5,929 nucleotides of DNA. Origin: an uncultured Prevotella sp. (GTDB lineage Bacteria > Bacteroidota > Bacteroidia > Bacteroidales > Bacteroidaceae). The position numbers and the translations under genes were made by a program. A model generated the notes under the pieces. The model had not been told where the DNA came from. It ran no database searches and worked only from the letters and a program-made list of their open reading frames with translations. Shown here one piece after another: positions 5,701 to 5,929 of this stretch. Each line of letters begins with the position of its first letter. The first letter of the stretch is position 1. The stretch lies in NCBI GenBank assembly GCA_905234355.1, contig CAJOHP010000147.1, positions 7,791 through 13,719 on the forward strand, read 5' to 3'.

Positions 5701-5929
5701 TCATTTTTGAGTTTTCTGAATAGGAAATTGGATAGTAAAGCGAGTGAGATGGTCTTCTTGATTTGTAAGCAGATTGAAGGTGCAGTGATGAGAAGTAAGA
5801 ATGTCGCGAATGAGCAGAAGACCGAGGCCCTGGCCTTGGGGCTTGGTAGAGAAAAACGGAGTGAAGAGATTCTTCGCTATAGCCGGCGGGATGCCATGAC
5901 CATTGTCGGTGATGGTGAGCGTAGCTGGC
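5701..5929 (-). CDS. Sensor histidine kinase, C-terminal ATP-binding end (partial)
   Basis: Reading the minus strand inward from the right edge gives 75 residues ending at TGA (complement of 5701-5703); the rest lies beyond 5929. Motifs of the HATPase_c domain are plain: the G1 box TITDNGHGIP (residues 5-14), the F box LFTPFFSTK (21-29) and the G2 box GQGLGLLL (32-39), followed by the last strand (TRFTIQFP). The spacing PFFSTK-PQ-GQGLGL is like NtrB/PAS-type kinases. The N box and the phosphorylated histidine would be outside the window, so the sensed signal is unknown. It is transcribed towards the operon, ends 67 bases from the small membrane ORF, and uses visibly more AT-rich codons than the operon. 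A link to the protease operon is not indicated. Confidence 0.9.
   Translation of the reverse strand, partial: PATLTITDNGHGIPPAIAKNLFTPFFSTKPQGQGLGLLLIRDILTSHHCTFNLLTNQEDHLTRFTIQFPIQKTQK

Overview
The window looks like a chromosomal accessory operon from a member of the Bacteroidales, most likely Prevotella-like. This is an inference. It rests on AT-rich leaders or direct 4-base overlaps at most starts, frequent ATA isoleucine codons in GC-rich DNA, and a familiar Bacteroidales protein style (short signal peptides ending in Ala-Gln, RyR, CHAT and degenerate FHA proteins). No RNA gene, insertion sequence or CRISPR array was seen.

Layout. Bases 1-5378 hold five co-directional plus-strand genes. 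(1) The 3' end of an NAD-binding-like/RyR-domain protein, cut by the left window edge. (2) A degenerate FHA-like domain, one transmembrane helix and a trypsin-like serine protease domain. (3) After an AT-rich 55-base gap, a 177-residue protein resembling only the C-lobe of a protein kinase, without catalytic residues. (4) A 206-residue protein with a signal peptide, a helical half and a beta-rich half. (5) A signal-peptide, TPR-like and CHAT (caspase-fold) cysteine protease, split in this sequence by a +1 frameshift near base 3875. Genes 1/2, 3/4 and 4/5 overlap by ATGA, so this reads as one translationally coupled unit.

Right end. A small membrane-protein ORF (5448-5633) follows. A 67-base spacer (5634-5700) with no convincing feature separates it from a convergent minus-strand gene, the C-terminus of a histidine kinase (5701 to beyond 5929). 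GC content falls visibly after about 5380, so the operon may have a different history from its flank.

How the genes may work together (inference). Two proteases from different clans are encoded together: a trypsin-like domain probably displayed on the outer face of the inner membrane, and a CHAT protease with a signal peptide. They sit beside a presumed ligand-sensing RyR protein and two signalling modules (kinase C-lobe and FHA) that have both lost their signature residues. This suggests a cross-membrane proteolytic signalling or defence cascade in which the FHA-like and kinase-like parts are scaffolds and not phosphate reader and writer. I do not recognise it as a named system.
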